From assembly GCA_013330015.1 (NCBI GenBank), contig DUJC01000107.1:1-6631 (forward strand): DNA of 6,631 bases, given 5' to 3'. The notes below the pieces were generated by a model. It worked only from the letters and a program-made list of their open reading frames with translations. It was not told the origin of the DNA and searched no databases. Source of the stretch: Candidatus Poseidoniaceae archaeon. GTDB lineage: Archaea; Thermoplasmatota; Poseidoniia; Poseidoniales; Poseidoniaceae. Position 1 is the first letter of the stretch. Each line of letters starts with the position of its first letter. A program made the position numbers and the translations under genes. Below are positions 1 through 6,631 of this stretch, in pieces.

Positions 1-789
1 TCCGATGAAATGGCTCATTATGCTACAGATTGCTGGGATGTTGAAATTGAAGGTTCATATGGTTGGGTCGAATGTGTTGGTATTGCGCATCGAGGATGTT
101 ACGACCTAGAAGCCCACGAGAAAGCCACAGGAAAAACACTCCGTGCTCGCCGAGAATTTGATGAGCCAAGGGTTCTGGAAATCGATGGCTGGACCATCGA
201 TGGTGGAAAAGCGGGACCAGCATTTCGAGGTGATGCTGGGCAGGTCAAGTCCATCGTTGAGACCTTTGAGGCTGATGTCGCTTTCCCAACGGAAGTCACA
301 CTCTCTGATGGGCGTACTCTGATCGTTGAAGCAGAGCACGTAAAGCGTGTTCAGAACACAGTAAAGGAAACGGGTGAATGGTTTATTCCTCACGTTGTTG
401 AACCAGCATTTGGAATCGACCGTATTCTTTGGCATGTTTTAGATCACGCCTATTTAGAAACGGAGAAGAGTGGAGAACCCTATCGTATGCTGCAATTGTC
501 TGACTCCATCGCACCGATAGACGTCGCCATTCTTCCTCTCTTTGAGAAAGATGGCATGGACGATGTGGCAAAGGCCATTCATCAACGCTGTTGCCAGACA
601 TTCGGTATCGTATCACTCTACGATGGGAGTGGATCGATTGGGAAGCGCTACGCCCGCGCTGATGAGGTAGGTGTTCCTCTCTGTGTAACGATTGACCATC
701 AATCCATTGAGGACGGTACAGTAACAATTCGTCAACGAGACGATGGTTCACAATCACGAGTTCCCATCGACGAACTCCCGTTCTTCTGA
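1..789 (+). CDS. glyS: Glycyl-tRNA synthetase, C-terminal part (5' end cut by window)
   Basis: This enzyme charges tRNA-Gly with glycine in the cytoplasm. The frame is open from base 1 and the first visible residues, SDEMAHYATDCWD, match the conserved ENEMAHYACDCWD region of human-type GlyRS. The ATG at base 10 is therefore an internal methionine. The class II catalytic core continues through GWVECVGIAHRGCYDL (bases 61-108) to motif 3, EPAFGIDRILWHVLDHAY (bases 400-453), whose Arg contacts ATP in the family. The anticodon-binding domain starts near base 514 (API.VAILPL) and contains YDGSGSIGKRYARADEVGVP, a hallmark of this domain. Motifs 1 and 2 lie to the left of the window. The 262 visible residues fit roughly the last half of an archaeal alpha2-type GlyRS; the bacterial alpha2beta2 type does not look like this. 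It ends at TGA, 42 bases before rfcL on the same strand. Nothing appears broken. Family assignment is very secure. Confidence 0.96.
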   Translation, partial: SDEMAHYATDCWDVEIEGSYGWVECVGIAHRGCYDLEAHEKATGKTLRARREFDEPRVLEIDGWTIDGGKAGPAFRGDAGQVKSIVETFEADVAFPTEVTLSDGRTLIVEAEHVKRVQNTVKETGEWFIPHVVEPAFGIDRILWHVLDHAYLETEKSGEPYRMLQLSDSIAPIDVAILPLFEKDGMDDVAKAIHQRCCQTFGIVSLYDGSGSIGKRYARADEVGVPLCVTIDHQSIEDGTVTIRQRDDGSQSRVPIDELPFF

Positions 790-831
790 GCGAAGAAACA
801 TCTTCAAGAACCGTCGCTATGTTGTAAAACT

Positions 832-2355
832 ATGAGCGGTGCTTTTGATTGGACTGAGCGGCATCGCCCTACTTCTGAACACCAGTTGGAAGGGAACGAA
901 AGCCAACGACGCAAGATTCGTGATTGGCTTGATGGATGGGTCAAAGGACAGCCTAAGAAGAAGGGAATTCTTTTGGTTGGCCCCCCTGGTGTAGGTAAGA
1001 CGACCGTTGCACGAGCCATTGCTCAGGATATGGGTTGGACGGTCATTGAATTGAATGCAAGTGACACGAGAAATGCCGTAGCGATTCGTAAAGCTGCAAC
1101 CCAATCATCGACACATCGTTCACTGTTTCACGACCCATCCAAACCTCAACAGCGTACACTGATCCTCCTCGATGAGGTCGATCACATTGGAGGTGGCCTT
1201 CGGGCTGTGAGTGAGGACCGTATACGCAAGGGTATCGAAGACGATGAATCGGTTACTCTGTCAGGAGATTCTGGAGGAAAGGCGGAATTGCTCCGTCTTC
1301 TGGAAGCGACGAAACAGCCCGTCATCCTTGCTTGCAACGATATCATGGGACTTTGGGGGCGTTCATCTACGTGGCGCAACACGAAGGATCGTTTTACACG
1401 CCATCTGATAACCATCACATTTGATCGAGTCTCAGATGAAGCATTGCGAAGAATTGCCCGGCGTGTTCTTCGTGAAGAAGACATCGACCACACGAACGAT
1501 GCCATCGATGTGCTTGTCAATGGAAATCATGGTGATTTACGGGCACTAGTACGAGACCTACAGGTACTTTCATCAGGAGGTCTCAAGAAACTCAATCCTG
1601 AAATGGTTCGCGAACACCTCGCAGCGGGTGTGCGCGATATGACCACAGAAGTGTTTCCTGGAATGGAGTCTTTGTATCGTTCTGAGGTAGCCAATGATGC
1701 TGTGAAAATTGGTCGAAGTATCGACAAGCAACCTTCCGATTTGATGAATTGGGTGCACTGGAACAACGCATCTCTGTTCGATGAAGTTGCCATGAGGCGA
1801 GGTTCAAAGGCATTAATTCTCGCTGACCGTTCCGTTGAGAGCCGTTATCGCGACCTTGCCCATCACTCCTCCTACTGGACTTTGCACTTGTCCTCCTTAT
1901 CTGCTAGTGTTGCGAACAACACGCCATTACCGTCTCGAATTTATCCAAGTTATCCAAATTACTTGAGGCGGTCTGGGTCTTGGGCGCGTCCGGCTATCAT
2001 CAATCATCTCGCTGATTTATCAAAAACCAGCAAATCAACAGTAAGGAGGGAATTCATGCCGCTGTTAAGTGCGCTACACCAAGAAAACCCAGTGTTCGGC
2101 GATCCAAACCGTTTCGAGGTGTCACTTGCCTTGGGATTGAGCGCTGATGAGCACGTTGCATTGTGCAATTTACCAGTCTCTCGTAAATCCACAAAGGCAT
2201 TGATTCAAGCATACGAACTGGCGGAAGAGAAGTGGAAAGACCCAGTAATCGACTCTGTCCTGGAGGAGTTTCACGACGAAGAATTGAGTCCAGAGCCTGA
2301 GGTTGAACCCGAACCTGAAGTAAAGAGAGACTCAGCCCAACGGACCTTGTTCTGA
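832..2355 (+). CDS. rfcL: Replication factor C large subunit (sliding clamp loader)
   Basis: RFC-L joins RFC small subunits to load the PCNA clamp onto primed DNA during replication. The 507-residue protein opens with WTERHRP, the family's W.EKYRP signature. It has Walker A GPPGVGKTT (50-58), the ELNASD segment (73-78), Walker B LILLDEVD (110-117), sensor 1 ILACND (165-170) and sensor 2 GDLR (234-237), followed by the helical collar. The stretch from Walker B to sensor 1 is about 25 residues longer than I recall for Pyrococcus RFC-L, and a shorter insertion follows sensor 1. The C-terminus is acidic, with PEPEVEPEPEV, and ends in QRTLF, a PIP-like PCNA-binding motif without trailing residues. 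ATG 832 is the only reasonable start: the frame upstream holds no start codon back to the glyS stop. No Shine-Dalgarno precedes it. The 3' end overlaps trkH, which converges on it. Length is typical of archaeal RFC-L. Confidence 0.95.
   Translation: MSGAFDWTERHRPTSEHQLEGNESQRRKIRDWLDGWVKGQPKKKGILLVGPPGVGKTTVARAIAQDMGWTVIELNASDTRNAVAIRKAATQSSTHRSLFHDPSKPQQRTLILLDEVDHIGGGLRAVSEDRIRKGIEDDESVTLSGDSGGKAELLRLLEATKQPVILACNDIMGLWGRSSTWRNTKDRFTRHLITITFDRVSDEALRRIARRVLREEDIDHTNDAIDVLVNGNHGDLRALVRDLQVLSSGGLKKLNPEMVREHLAAGVRDMTTEVFPGMESLYRSEVANDAVKIGRSIDKQPSDLMNWVHWNNASLFDEVAMRRGSKALILADRSVESRYRDLAHHSSYWTLHLSSLSASVANNTPLPSRIYPSYPNYLRRSGSWARPAIINHLADLSKTSKSTVRREFMPLLSALHQENPVFGDPNRFEVSLALGLSADEHVALCNLPVSRKSTKALIQAYELAEEKWKDPVIDSVLEEFHDEELSPEPEVEPEPEVKRDSAQRTLF
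2043..2058 (+). promoter_or_regulatory. Possible internal ribosome binding site and in-frame start within rfcL
   Basis: AAGGAGGG, followed by five bases and an ATG at 2056, lies inside rfcL and in its reading frame. AGGAGG is a six-base match to the archaeal anti-Shine-Dalgarno, whereas the annotated rfcL start has none. Translation from here would give a 99-residue product (residues 409-507) holding the end of the collar, the acidic tail and the PIP-like motif. The bases also encode Arg-Arg-Glu-Phe, so the match may be chance. Function is not demonstrated. Confidence 0.25.
2332..2355. other. Convergent 24-base overlap of rfcL and trkH 3' ends
   Basis: The rfcL stop (TGA, 2353-2355) lies inside trkH, and the trkH stop (TCA on the plus strand, 2332-2334) lies inside rfcL. 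The shared bases encode RFC-L residues 501-507, including the QRTLF motif, and on the other strand the last residues of TrkH (EQGPLG). No T-rich terminator tract is seen just beyond either stop, so the two transcripts probably overlap at their 3' ends. Confidence 0.85.
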
Positions 2356-3972
2356 TTCATCATGAGGCTCCCTTGAAATCATCCGCTTAAGTCGTGCAAG
2401 TGCGCCTCGAGGTGCTTGGTCTTTGGATTCAGAACGCCATGTGTGAGGATGCAAGAGAATTACCGCAGTTAGGAGTTCAAGACGACCAAACCACATGAGA
2501 ATAGACGTTAGCAACAATGCTCCTGAGTTGAGTCCTGCCCAGGTTTCTGTTGGTCCATAATTTCCAATCGTGGGTCCAGTGTTTCCTAAACTTGATGCGA
2601 CTAAGGCCAGAATGGATTCAAAATCTTCCCCTGGAACAATGAACGCTAGCAAAATTGAGGAGATTGCAAACAATCCGATCCAAACGAACAACATACCAAC
2701 AATGAGTCCGAGTTGTTGATTACCTACAACTTCTCCATTCATTCGAATGGTCTGAACCTTTCTTGGTTGTGCAATTCGAATTAGTTCGCGCATGGCAACT
2801 TTGAATGCGAGATTAATACGAAGAAGTTTCAATCCACCGCTTGTGCTTCCGGCTGATGCACCTACAATCATCAGAACGAAGAGGAAGAGATGTGTAACAA
2901 CCGGCCACTGCATATAATCGGTTGACGTATACCCTGTTGATGTACCAAGAGATACAACATGGAACAATGAATCGATGAACGAATCGGTGGTTGTGTAGTC
3001 ACGGGTTGCCAGGAGGGCGATGGTGATGAATAGGAATGTTGTGAGAATATAGACAAGATAATTCCTGAATTCTTCATCTTGTGTTGCCTTTCGGAATTGA
3101 CCTTCACGAATGAACCACAACAAGGTGAAATTGATTCCACCAATAAACATGAACAAGATGATGATCAATTCAACCGTGTACGATTCAAAATGGCCAATGC
3201 TCGCATCGTAGGTTGAGAATCCACCTGTCGGCATCGTCGTCAATGCGTGATTGACAGAATCAAACCAATCCATTCCGCCAATGGTCCACAGCAATCCAAA
3301 TTCAAGGAGCGTAAGTGCAAGATAGAGGCCCCAAAGGGCCAGGGCTGTTTCCTGTAGTTTAGGCTTCAATCGCGACAACGACGGTCCAGTCAATTCAGCT
3401 CGAGCAAGCGCCATGCCTCCACCAATAACGCGGGACAAAATCATCATTCCAAGCATGATGATACCCATTCCACCAAACCATTGCGTCAGTGATCGCCAAA
3501 ACAAGAGTCCACGTGGTTGTGAGTTGATGCAATCCATACCGGGCAAGCAATTTGGGCTCATCGATGTGGAAATGACGGTTGCTCCAGTCGTTGAAAATCC
3601 GGACATGGATTCGAACCATGCATTAACTGCCCCCCGGGCAATGTCAGCAAACGATGAGCCATCTGTGAATGGTCCGTGGAACATCCCTCCAAGCCAATAC
3701 GGCAATGCTCCGATGAATACTGCAAGAGGCCACACGAGAGCAACAGCTGCGAAGGCTTCACGATCTCGTAACCGCATGTGTGTGTTTCGTTTTGTTCCAA
3801 ATCGAAGCATCATTGAACCGATGAACAGAGAAAGACCTGCTGGAATCGAAAAGGCTCTGAAGGCGAGTTCCCAATTGTCAAGGTAGCCTGTTGCGACCAC
3901 ACAGAGCAACAAGGGAATTGTTAACGCCACAAGCGTCCATCCCAAAATGAGGTTGAGTACGTCAAACCGCAT
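2332..3972 (-). CDS. trkH: TrkH-type potassium uptake channel subunit
   Basis: TrkH forms the membrane pore for potassium uptake, gated by the TrkA ring encoded just upstream. From the ATG at 3972 the protein has 546 residues, slightly longer than the roughly 480 usual for TrkH. All four pore loops of the family are visible, each with its filter glycine: SGFSTTGAT (G130), TMPTGGFST (249-251), GTSTGY (346-348) and GNTGP (464-467). Other family marks are RSLTQWFGGMGI (160-171), GSTSGG (375-380, the loop that gates the pore) and MWFGRLE (493-499). About ten hydrophobic segments separate these. An unusual external loop after pore loop 1 carries Cys142 and Cys148. The C-terminal tail after residue 509 is charged and cytoplasmic by prediction. 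A GTG at 3978 would overlap the trkA stop as GTGA, but AGGTG is ideally placed for the ATG at 3972, which I prefer. The pore glycines predict K+ selectivity; whether Na+ or H+ is coupled cannot be read here. Confidence 0.95.
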   Translation of the reverse strand: MRFDVLNLILGWTLVALTIPLLLCVVATGYLDNWELAFRAFSIPAGLSLFIGSMMLRFGTKRNTHMRLRDREAFAAVALVWPLAVFIGALPYWLGGMFHGPFTDGSSFADIARGAVNAWFESMSGFSTTGATVISTSMSPNCLPGMDCINSQPRGLLFWRSLTQWFGGMGIIMLGMMILSRVIGGGMALARAELTGPSLSRLKPKLQETALALWGLYLALTLLEFGLLWTIGGMDWFDSVNHALTTMPTGGFSTYDASIGHFESYTVELIIILFMFIGGINFTLLWFIREGQFRKATQDEEFRNYLVYILTTFLFITIALLATRDYTTTDSFIDSLFHVVSLGTSTGYTSTDYMQWPVVTHLFLFVLMIVGASAGSTSGGLKLLRINLAFKVAMRELIRIAQPRKVQTIRMNGEVVGNQQLGLIVGMLFVWIGLFAISSILLAFIVPGEDFESILALVASSLGNTGPTIGNYGPTETWAGLNSGALLLTSILMWFGRLELLTAVILLHPHTWRSESKDQAPRGALARLKRMISREPHDESEQGPLG

Positions 3973-3974
3973 GT

Positions 3975-5396
3975 TCACACCTTGAATCGCTTCTCAAGAT
4001 CTGCGACTCGATCTGGTCGGCAGAAGAGGATGAGCCTATCACCCTCAACAATGGTTTTCTCGCGAGCAGGTCGAAGCGTTTCCCAAAATCCTGCAGTGTT
4101 CCTTCGTTGAATGAAGGCGATACGTGACCATTCAGGTAGGCCTGAATTGCCAACTTTTTTACCAGCAAATTTTGATTCCTTTGCAACGGTCTGACTGATT
4201 CCAACAACGTCAGGAATGTTGGAAAGAATCGCATAGGCTCCAGATGCTTTTGTATGGATGTGTGCAAGGATATTGTCGACTGCAACACGCTTAATGTCGA
4301 CTGCAAAGGTAATTCCCATTCGTTGTGTAACGGTAACCAAGTCCGAATCTTTGAGAATTAATCCTGTGCGAGTTACGCCCATGTCGTTTGCGAGAAGTGC
4401 TGCAGCAATGGATACGTGATCGTCTTCAAGAGCTGCAATCGCAATATGGTGTTCTTTGATTCCAATCTCAGTCAGAATGTTTCGATCAAGAAAATCTCCG
4501 TGAATGACGTCAAGATTTGCATGAGCCCCAATATCCGAACCTGAAAGATTGTTGGCAATACTTAGATTTCGTTCGATCACTGTCACGTACGCACCATTTC
4601 GAAGCCAATTTTCAGCGATACGGCGACCCACATTCGTTGCTCCGATGATGGCAACGCGTGGCTGAGCAGGGAAATCAATGGATTCGTGGCCGAATGCCGT
4701 CAGAATTCGGCTGAATGAGCCTAGCCCACTGGTTGCAACAGCGATTCGATCTTTCGGCATCAAAGTGAAATCTTTGTTTGGAACGGTACTCGGTTCACCA
4801 TCTCGTTTTACACCTACAATGAGGGGCAATCCTCCCTCGATTCCAAGACTTGCCTCTGCAAGTGTTTGGTAGATGACTTGTTCAGCTTCTTTTGTGACAT
4901 TCAGTTCAATGATGAAGGCTTCATGACCAAACGGAATCACTTCTTCAATAGCCGATGAACGAAGACCTGTAGCCAATCTCTGGATGGCTCCATCGACTGG
5001 GTCAATGGCATAATCAACTGCGGCCCATCGTGAAAGATGACCCTGCTGATGTTCATGGACATAGTTCCTGTTTCGAAATCGTCCTATCGAGAGCAAATTT
5101 TGTTTGATTGAGACTCCATTTTGTCGTTTATATTCATCTTCTGCAAGTGCACAAGCAATGAGATTACGGTCGTCCGAGTCCGTGACAGCAACGAAAACAG
5201 TTGCATCCCCGATACCAGCTTCTTGCAGTGCTTCTCGAGACGTGATGTCACCATGAATCACCAAAGCGTCCAATGACTGAGCATTCTTGACCGCTCTTGA
5301 ATCGTTGTCAATCAAGACAACATCCATTGTTTCCGCACGCATGGCTCGAGCCAATTCTGAGCCAACTCGACCAGCACCTCCGATAATCACACGCAT
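3975..5396 (-). CDS. trkA: TrkA, NAD(H)-binding regulatory subunit of potassium uptake
   Basis: TrkA is the peripheral cytoplasmic protein that binds nucleotide and gates TrkH. The 473-residue product has the full two-repeat layout, close to the 458 residues of E. coli TrkA. RCK-N domain 1 shows the Rossmann loop GAGRVG (7-12), acidic D30 closing strand 2 (VVLID) and HGD (48-50). A TrkA-C domain covers about 150-235. Domain 2 shows GATNVG (252-257), E275 (VTVIERN) and HGD (299-301), then a second TrkA-C domain at about 385-473 ending in EGDRLILFCRPDRVADLEKRF. In domain 2 the middle glycine of GxGxxG is Thr254, so its nucleotide binding may differ from domain 1. The ATG at 5396 directly starts the first Rossmann strand (MRVIIGGAG) and has a strong ribosome binding site. 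The stop touches the start of trkH, and the transglutaminase-like gene ends 11 bases upstream, which points to a three-gene operon. Confidence 0.95.
   Translation of the reverse strand: MRVIIGGAGRVGSELARAMRAETMDVVLIDNDSRAVKNAQSLDALVIHGDITSREALQEAGIGDATVFVAVTDSDDRNLIACALAEDEYKRQNGVSIKQNLLSIGRFRNRNYVHEHQQGHLSRWAAVDYAIDPVDGAIQRLATGLRSSAIEEVIPFGHEAFIIELNVTKEAEQVIYQTLAEASLGIEGGLPLIVGVKRDGEPSTVPNKDFTLMPKDRIAVATSGLGSFSRILTAFGHESIDFPAQPRVAIIGATNVGRRIAENWLRNGAYVTVIERNLSIANNLSGSDIGAHANLDVIHGDFLDRNILTEIGIKEHHIAIAALEDDHVSIAAALLANDMGVTRTGLILKDSDLVTVTQRMGITFAVDIKRVAVDNILAHIHTKASGAYAILSNIPDVVGISQTVAKESKFAGKKVGNSGLPEWSRIAFIQRRNTAGFWETLRPAREKTIVEGDRLILFCRPDRVADLEKRFKV
3978..3983 (-). promoter_or_regulatory. 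Ribosome binding site of trkH
   Basis: On the minus strand AAGGTG ends five bases before the ATG at 3972 and lies across the last codons of trkA. Its last G is also the first base of the alternative GTG start at 3978, which would leave that start with no spacer. The site therefore favours 3972 and suggests translational coupling to trkA. Confidence 0.65.
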
Positions 5397-5401
5397 TGTT
5401 C

Positions 5402-5409
5402 ATCACCTT
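5402..5409 (-). promoter_or_regulatory. Ribosome binding site of trkA
   Basis: The minus strand reads AAGGTGAT, then five bases, then the trkA ATG. AGGTGAT is a seven-base complement to the archaeal 16S 3' end (AUCACCU). The site shares two bases with the TAA stop of the upstream transglutaminase-like gene, so termination there and initiation of trkA are probably coupled. It fixes the trkA start at 5396. Confidence 0.7.
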
Positions 5410-6631
5410 AACTGTAGACTGGGAATTTGCCACCGCCATAACTCACGGGTCCTTCGAGTGCAAAGACTCGTTCTCTAATAATTCTGCAATCAACATATCC
5501 TTTGTCTCGACAATCGTCGTCTTTATCTGAGTAAGAAAGTGGGCGGTAATAGGCATTGATGTAGGTTCCATCTCTGTTAGGATCGGGCTGTTCCACCCAA
5601 TCAATTAACGCAGATGCAGTATGAAGAAGCCACTTGTTGTTTGTTACATCAACGGATGCTTCGATGTAGCAACTATCCAATTCGATGTTGTTTTGTTCGC
5701 ACCATTCCGTAGACATTGGAAGTTGGATGTATCCCCATGCGTGTGCCTCCCATTTGGTGTAGGATTGACTTGATAGGATTCCGAACACGTACCAGCCAGG
5801 GATACCTTTCGCTCGAAGCAAACTCAAGAATGCGTTGGTTTGTTCATCGCAATCACCTTGGCCGGCGGCGAGGCACTCAGGCCCACTTAGAGCAGCTGAA
5901 CCTGAACTTGGGTCGGTGTAATAGACGATGTTCTCTCGAATATAATCAAAGGCAGCCTTTGCAAATTTGAATGCATTCTGATTGCCATCTGGTAAATTTG
6001 AGTCAATGGCAGATACAGCGGCAATAACCGTTGCTCCAGTTGCATCGATGGCGTAATCTGGACGATTCTTGTTGTACCAACGAATGGCCGTAAAATCATC
6101 AACTCGTTCGCCACTTCCACGGTTTTCAAAATCATCGAAGGTACCGCTGTTTTGTTCCAGCATTCCTGATGTAAAACCAGGAACTCGAGGATCAACTCCC
6201 TCGTCAGCGTCGGACCACCACGTATACGATTTCGAACTGATGGTCACTAGGTACTCAAACGATGTATCTTGATTTGGCCCCAAGTTGATGGTCACCTTAA
6301 CACACGGCCCTCCGATGCAGTACTGACTTCCACTTCCTGATGTACCAGGCCACCACACTTTGTGACCATTTGCAGTTGTAATCGCTTCTGCATAGGAACG
6401 TATCGCAGTACTTTCAAGAGGGATGTTGATGGATTGACCGTCGATTCGTAATTCAATCGAGATTACATCTTGGATTTTCTGATTTGGCAAATCAGGCGTT
6501 CCATCTGTATACACGTACATTGAGTTGCTATCTTCGAGTGCGTAAATATCTGGAGAAATTGGTAATGTTTCATTGAAGTATTCGCTCATGTCATCGTCCG
6601 TATTTTCGAACGATACGATGCGATTGAGTGT
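5408..6631 (-). CDS. Transglutaminase-like protein, probably extracytoplasmic (5' end cut by window)
   Basis: The C-terminal half matches the transglutaminase-like (papain-like fold) superfamily, whose members include peptidases and amide-bond enzymes. Numbered from the Met at 6589, the catalytic Cys247 sits in GQGDCDEQTNAFLSLLRAKGI and His283 in EAHAWGYI. Asp314 in IEASVD is the likely third member of the triad. Residues 35-120 look like a beta-rich domain of unknown type (VISIELRIDG, VKVTINLG). Eight cysteines occur, several in close pairs (91/96, 239/247, 360/368), which suits a protein outside the cytoplasm; Cys247 itself is catalytic. The frame stays open for 14 more codons to the window edge, reading TLNRIVSFENTDDD. 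The Met at 6589 has no visible ribosome binding site or signal peptide, so the true start, and possibly a membrane anchor, probably lies outside. It ends 11 bases before trkA. Substrate and role are unknown, and I know of no standard link between this fold and potassium transport. Confidence 0.85.
   Translation of the reverse strand, partial: TLNRIVSFENTDDDMSEYFNETLPISPDIYALEDSNSMYVYTDGTPDLPNQKIQDVISIELRIDGQSINIPLESTAIRSYAEAITTANGHKVWWPGTSGSGSQYCIGGPCVKVTINLGPNQDTSFEYLVTISSKSYTWWSDADEGVDPRVPGFTSGMLEQNSGTFDDFENRGSGERVDDFTAIRWYNKNRPDYAIDATGATVIAAVSAIDSNLPDGNQNAFKFAKAAFDYIRENIVYYTDPSSGSAALSGPECLAAGQGDCDEQTNAFLSLLRAKGIPGWYVFGILSSQSYTKWEAHAWGYIQLPMSTEWCEQNNIELDSCYIEASVDVTNNKWLLHTASALIDWVEQPDPNRDGTYINAYYRPLSYSDKDDDCRDKGYVDCRIIRERVFALEGPVSYGGGKFPVYS

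Noticed and set aside
10..12. ATG as the start of the glycyl-tRNA synthetase gene
   Set aside because: The frame is open to base 1 and the ATG lies in a conserved internal motif (EMAHYA), so the gene begins outside the window.
106..435. 109-codon open frame on the minus strand
   Set aside because: It is antisense to a highly conserved part of the glycyl-tRNA synthetase and has no family features.
2290..2325. Short repeat encoding PEPEVEPEPEVK at the end of rfcL
   Set aside because: The codons vary between copies and an acidic low-complexity tail is normal in archaeal RFC-L, so it is not treated as a DNA repeat element.
2356..2400. Possible terminator after rfcL
   Set aside because: There is no T-rich run or stable hairpin; the bases are coding sequence of trkH.
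3413..3886. 157-codon open frame on the plus strand
   Set aside because: It lies wholly antisense to trkH, whose pore loops are intact, and its product shows no recognisable motif.
6587..6589. ATG as the true start of the transglutaminase-like gene
   Set aside because: The frame continues open for 14 codons to the edge, there is no visible ribosome binding site or signal peptide, and an extracytoplasmic protein needs one upstream.

Overview
The window looks like a gene-dense stretch of an archaeal chromosome. The glycyl-tRNA synthetase is of the archaeal/eukaryotic alpha2 type. A replication factor C large subunit (the archaeal clamp loader) lies next to it, and two of the ribosome binding sites match the archaeal 16S 3' end (AGGTG/AGGTGAT). 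The divergent RFC-L and moderate base composition would fit a Thermoplasmatota-like lineage, for example marine group II/III. That placement is an inference; no marker in the window proves it.

Region 1 (1-2355, plus strand) is an information-processing pair. It holds the 3' part of glyS, cut by the left edge, then a 42-base gap, then a complete rfcL. No ribosome binding site or clear TATA box is visible in the gap, so rfcL is either co-transcribed with glyS or read from a message with little or no leader.

Region 2 (2332-6631, minus strand) reads leftward as a tight set: a transglutaminase-like protein cut by the right edge, 11 bases, trkA, then trkH. TrkA and TrkH are the cytoplasmic NAD(H)-binding regulator and the pore subunit of a potassium uptake system. 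Spacing, overlap and ribosome binding sites suggest one transcript whose promoter lies beyond the right edge. The role of the transglutaminase-like protein is unknown; its paired cysteines suggest an extracytoplasmic protein.

The two regions converge, and the 3' ends of rfcL and trkH overlap by 24 bases. There is no intergenic stretch over 42 bases, and I see no RNA gene, mobile element or CRISPR array. I do not see a clearly new biological system. The points most worth a second look are a strong internal Shine-Dalgarno plus in-frame ATG within rfcL, insertions in the RFC-L ATPase core, a PIP-like motif at the very end of RFC-L encoded inside the convergent overlap, a cysteine-bearing loop in TrkH, and the transglutaminase-like gene coupled to trkAH.
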